Positions 63,664 through 64,000 of a stretch of DNA of 64,000 nucleotides are shown in pieces. How positions within the stretch are numbered: position 1 is the first letter of the stretch; every line of letters starts with the position of its first letter. The stretch lies in NCBI GenBank assembly GCA_030998225.1, contig JAPYXD010000713.1:2108001-2172000 (forward strand), given 5' to 3'. The notes below the pieces were generated by a model. The model did not search any database. It was not told the origin of the DNA and saw nothing but the letters and a program-made list of their open reading frames with translations. This DNA is from Diplolepis rosae. Taxonomy: Eukaryota; Arthropoda; Insecta; Hymenoptera; Diplolepididae. Both the position numbers and the translations under genes were made by a program.

Positions 63664-63930
63664 TATATTTTTACAAGTGGGTTTTACACTCTATATTGTG
63701 TACTTCATACGTTTACGATCTCAGGTATTCTATCTGTCTTGTCGTCCCGTCCTTCGTTCATCGAGCACGCGAATGACAGGAGAGCGTGCAATGCTCTTTT
63801 ATAAATAAAAGTACACCTTGTTAAGTTGAAGTGGTGTTTAAATTATTATCCTTCTAGATTAGGCAACTCAGTTTGAGTTTATGGAGTCAACCGAGTTTAT
63901 TCAAATATTAAACCATACCAAAAGCCTATA
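63664..63930 (+). repeat. 3' LTR of Gypsy-D
   Basis: Same 267 bp as 57703-57969 with about 8 substitutions (for example at the gtttt/acac junction, cgcgaatgacagg and cttctagatt). The sequence after 63930 to the window end shows nothing recognisable. Confidence 0.92.
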
Positions 63931-64000
63931 TTAGTTTCCACCTGTCATCACTAAGAGACGCCTTTTTTAACATTGAAAAAGGCCTTCGTCCTGAAATCTA

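Larger units (their letters stand above)
57703..63930 (+). mobile_element. Gypsy-D: CsRn1-like LTR retrotransposon, full structure
   Basis: The 6.2-kb element has two 267-bp LTRs, a tRNA-Trp-like primer site, a long leader, gag, pol in the -1 frame and a G-run polypurine tract. The Gag zinc motif (C-H-C-C type) and the pol layout place it in the CsRn1 clade of Gypsy elements. The LTRs differ at about 8 of 267 positions. Pol carries a premature stop, a deletion in RNase H and a deletion in the integrase tail, so this copy is not autonomous. No target duplication is obvious. Confidence 0.85.

Overview
The window looks like repeat-rich, AT-rich animal DNA, most likely from an insect with a large genome. 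Supporting signs are short GT-AG introns, mariner and Tc1-like transposons, a CsRn1-like Gypsy element, an errantivirus-like Gypsy element with an envelope reading frame, THAP-domain transposases and many fold-back elements. The species cannot be fixed from the sequence; a hymenopteran is plausible but is only a guess. I found no gene that I would confidently call a host gene, and no tRNA, rRNA or CRISPR array. Almost everything recognisable is a mobile element or its remains, often nested.

Layout. 1-7.4 kb: broken Tc1/mariner pieces; two halves of an unnamed dispersed protein family in opposite orientation; a decayed THAP domain; a decayed Asn-rich Gag; an 887-bp deleted mariner inside a local tandem array; a 551-bp inverted-repeat element (MITE-B). 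7.4-18.8 kb: coding-poor DNA with fold-back elements, a repeat family (repeat R) ending in GC-rich mini-hairpins, MITE-B copy 2, and a 2.2-kb inverted/direct repeat complex. 19.8-22.9 kb: a mariner tip and an internally deleted Gypsy element (protease and integrase remnants only) carrying MITE-B copy 3. 25.3-30.6 kb: Gypsy-A, with an LTR, a tRNA-Lys-type primer site, a Gag with a SAP-like motif joined in frame to RNase H by deletion, integrase and an intact ORF3. 30.6-34.3 kb: Gypsy-C, with an LTR, a perfect tRNA-Leu-type primer site, a mariner insertion and an ORF with 19-residue repeats. 35.0-44.0 kb: Gypsy-B, an errantivirus-like element with gag, protease, RT, RNase H, an additional cellular-type RNase H1 domain, integrase, env-like frame and 3' LTR. 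44.2-48.8 kb: a large fold-back and a solo LTR related to Gypsy-A. 48.9-52.8 kb: a THAP/DDE transposase, an in-frame-deleted mariner and a minus-strand SWIM zinc-finger gene. 53.5-57.1 kb: fold-back elements and repeat R copy 3. 57.2-57.5 kb: a P-element-like THAP exon. 57.7-63.9 kb: Gypsy-D, a CsRn1-like element with both LTRs, about 97% identical to each other.

Most interesting: Gypsy-B carries two RNase H domains in one Pol frame. The usual Gypsy RNase H is followed, after a linker of about 230 codons, by a eukaryotic RNase H1-type domain that keeps all its catalytic acidic residues; the element also has an env-like gene. Dual RNase H is established for retroviruses and plant Tat elements; I do not know of it in an insect Gypsy element. 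Second-tier leads are the THAP transposase lying next to a SWIM gene, LTRs with shared ends but unrelated U3 middles, the hairpin-terminated repeat R, and a mariner deletion that still encodes a helix-turn-helix protein.
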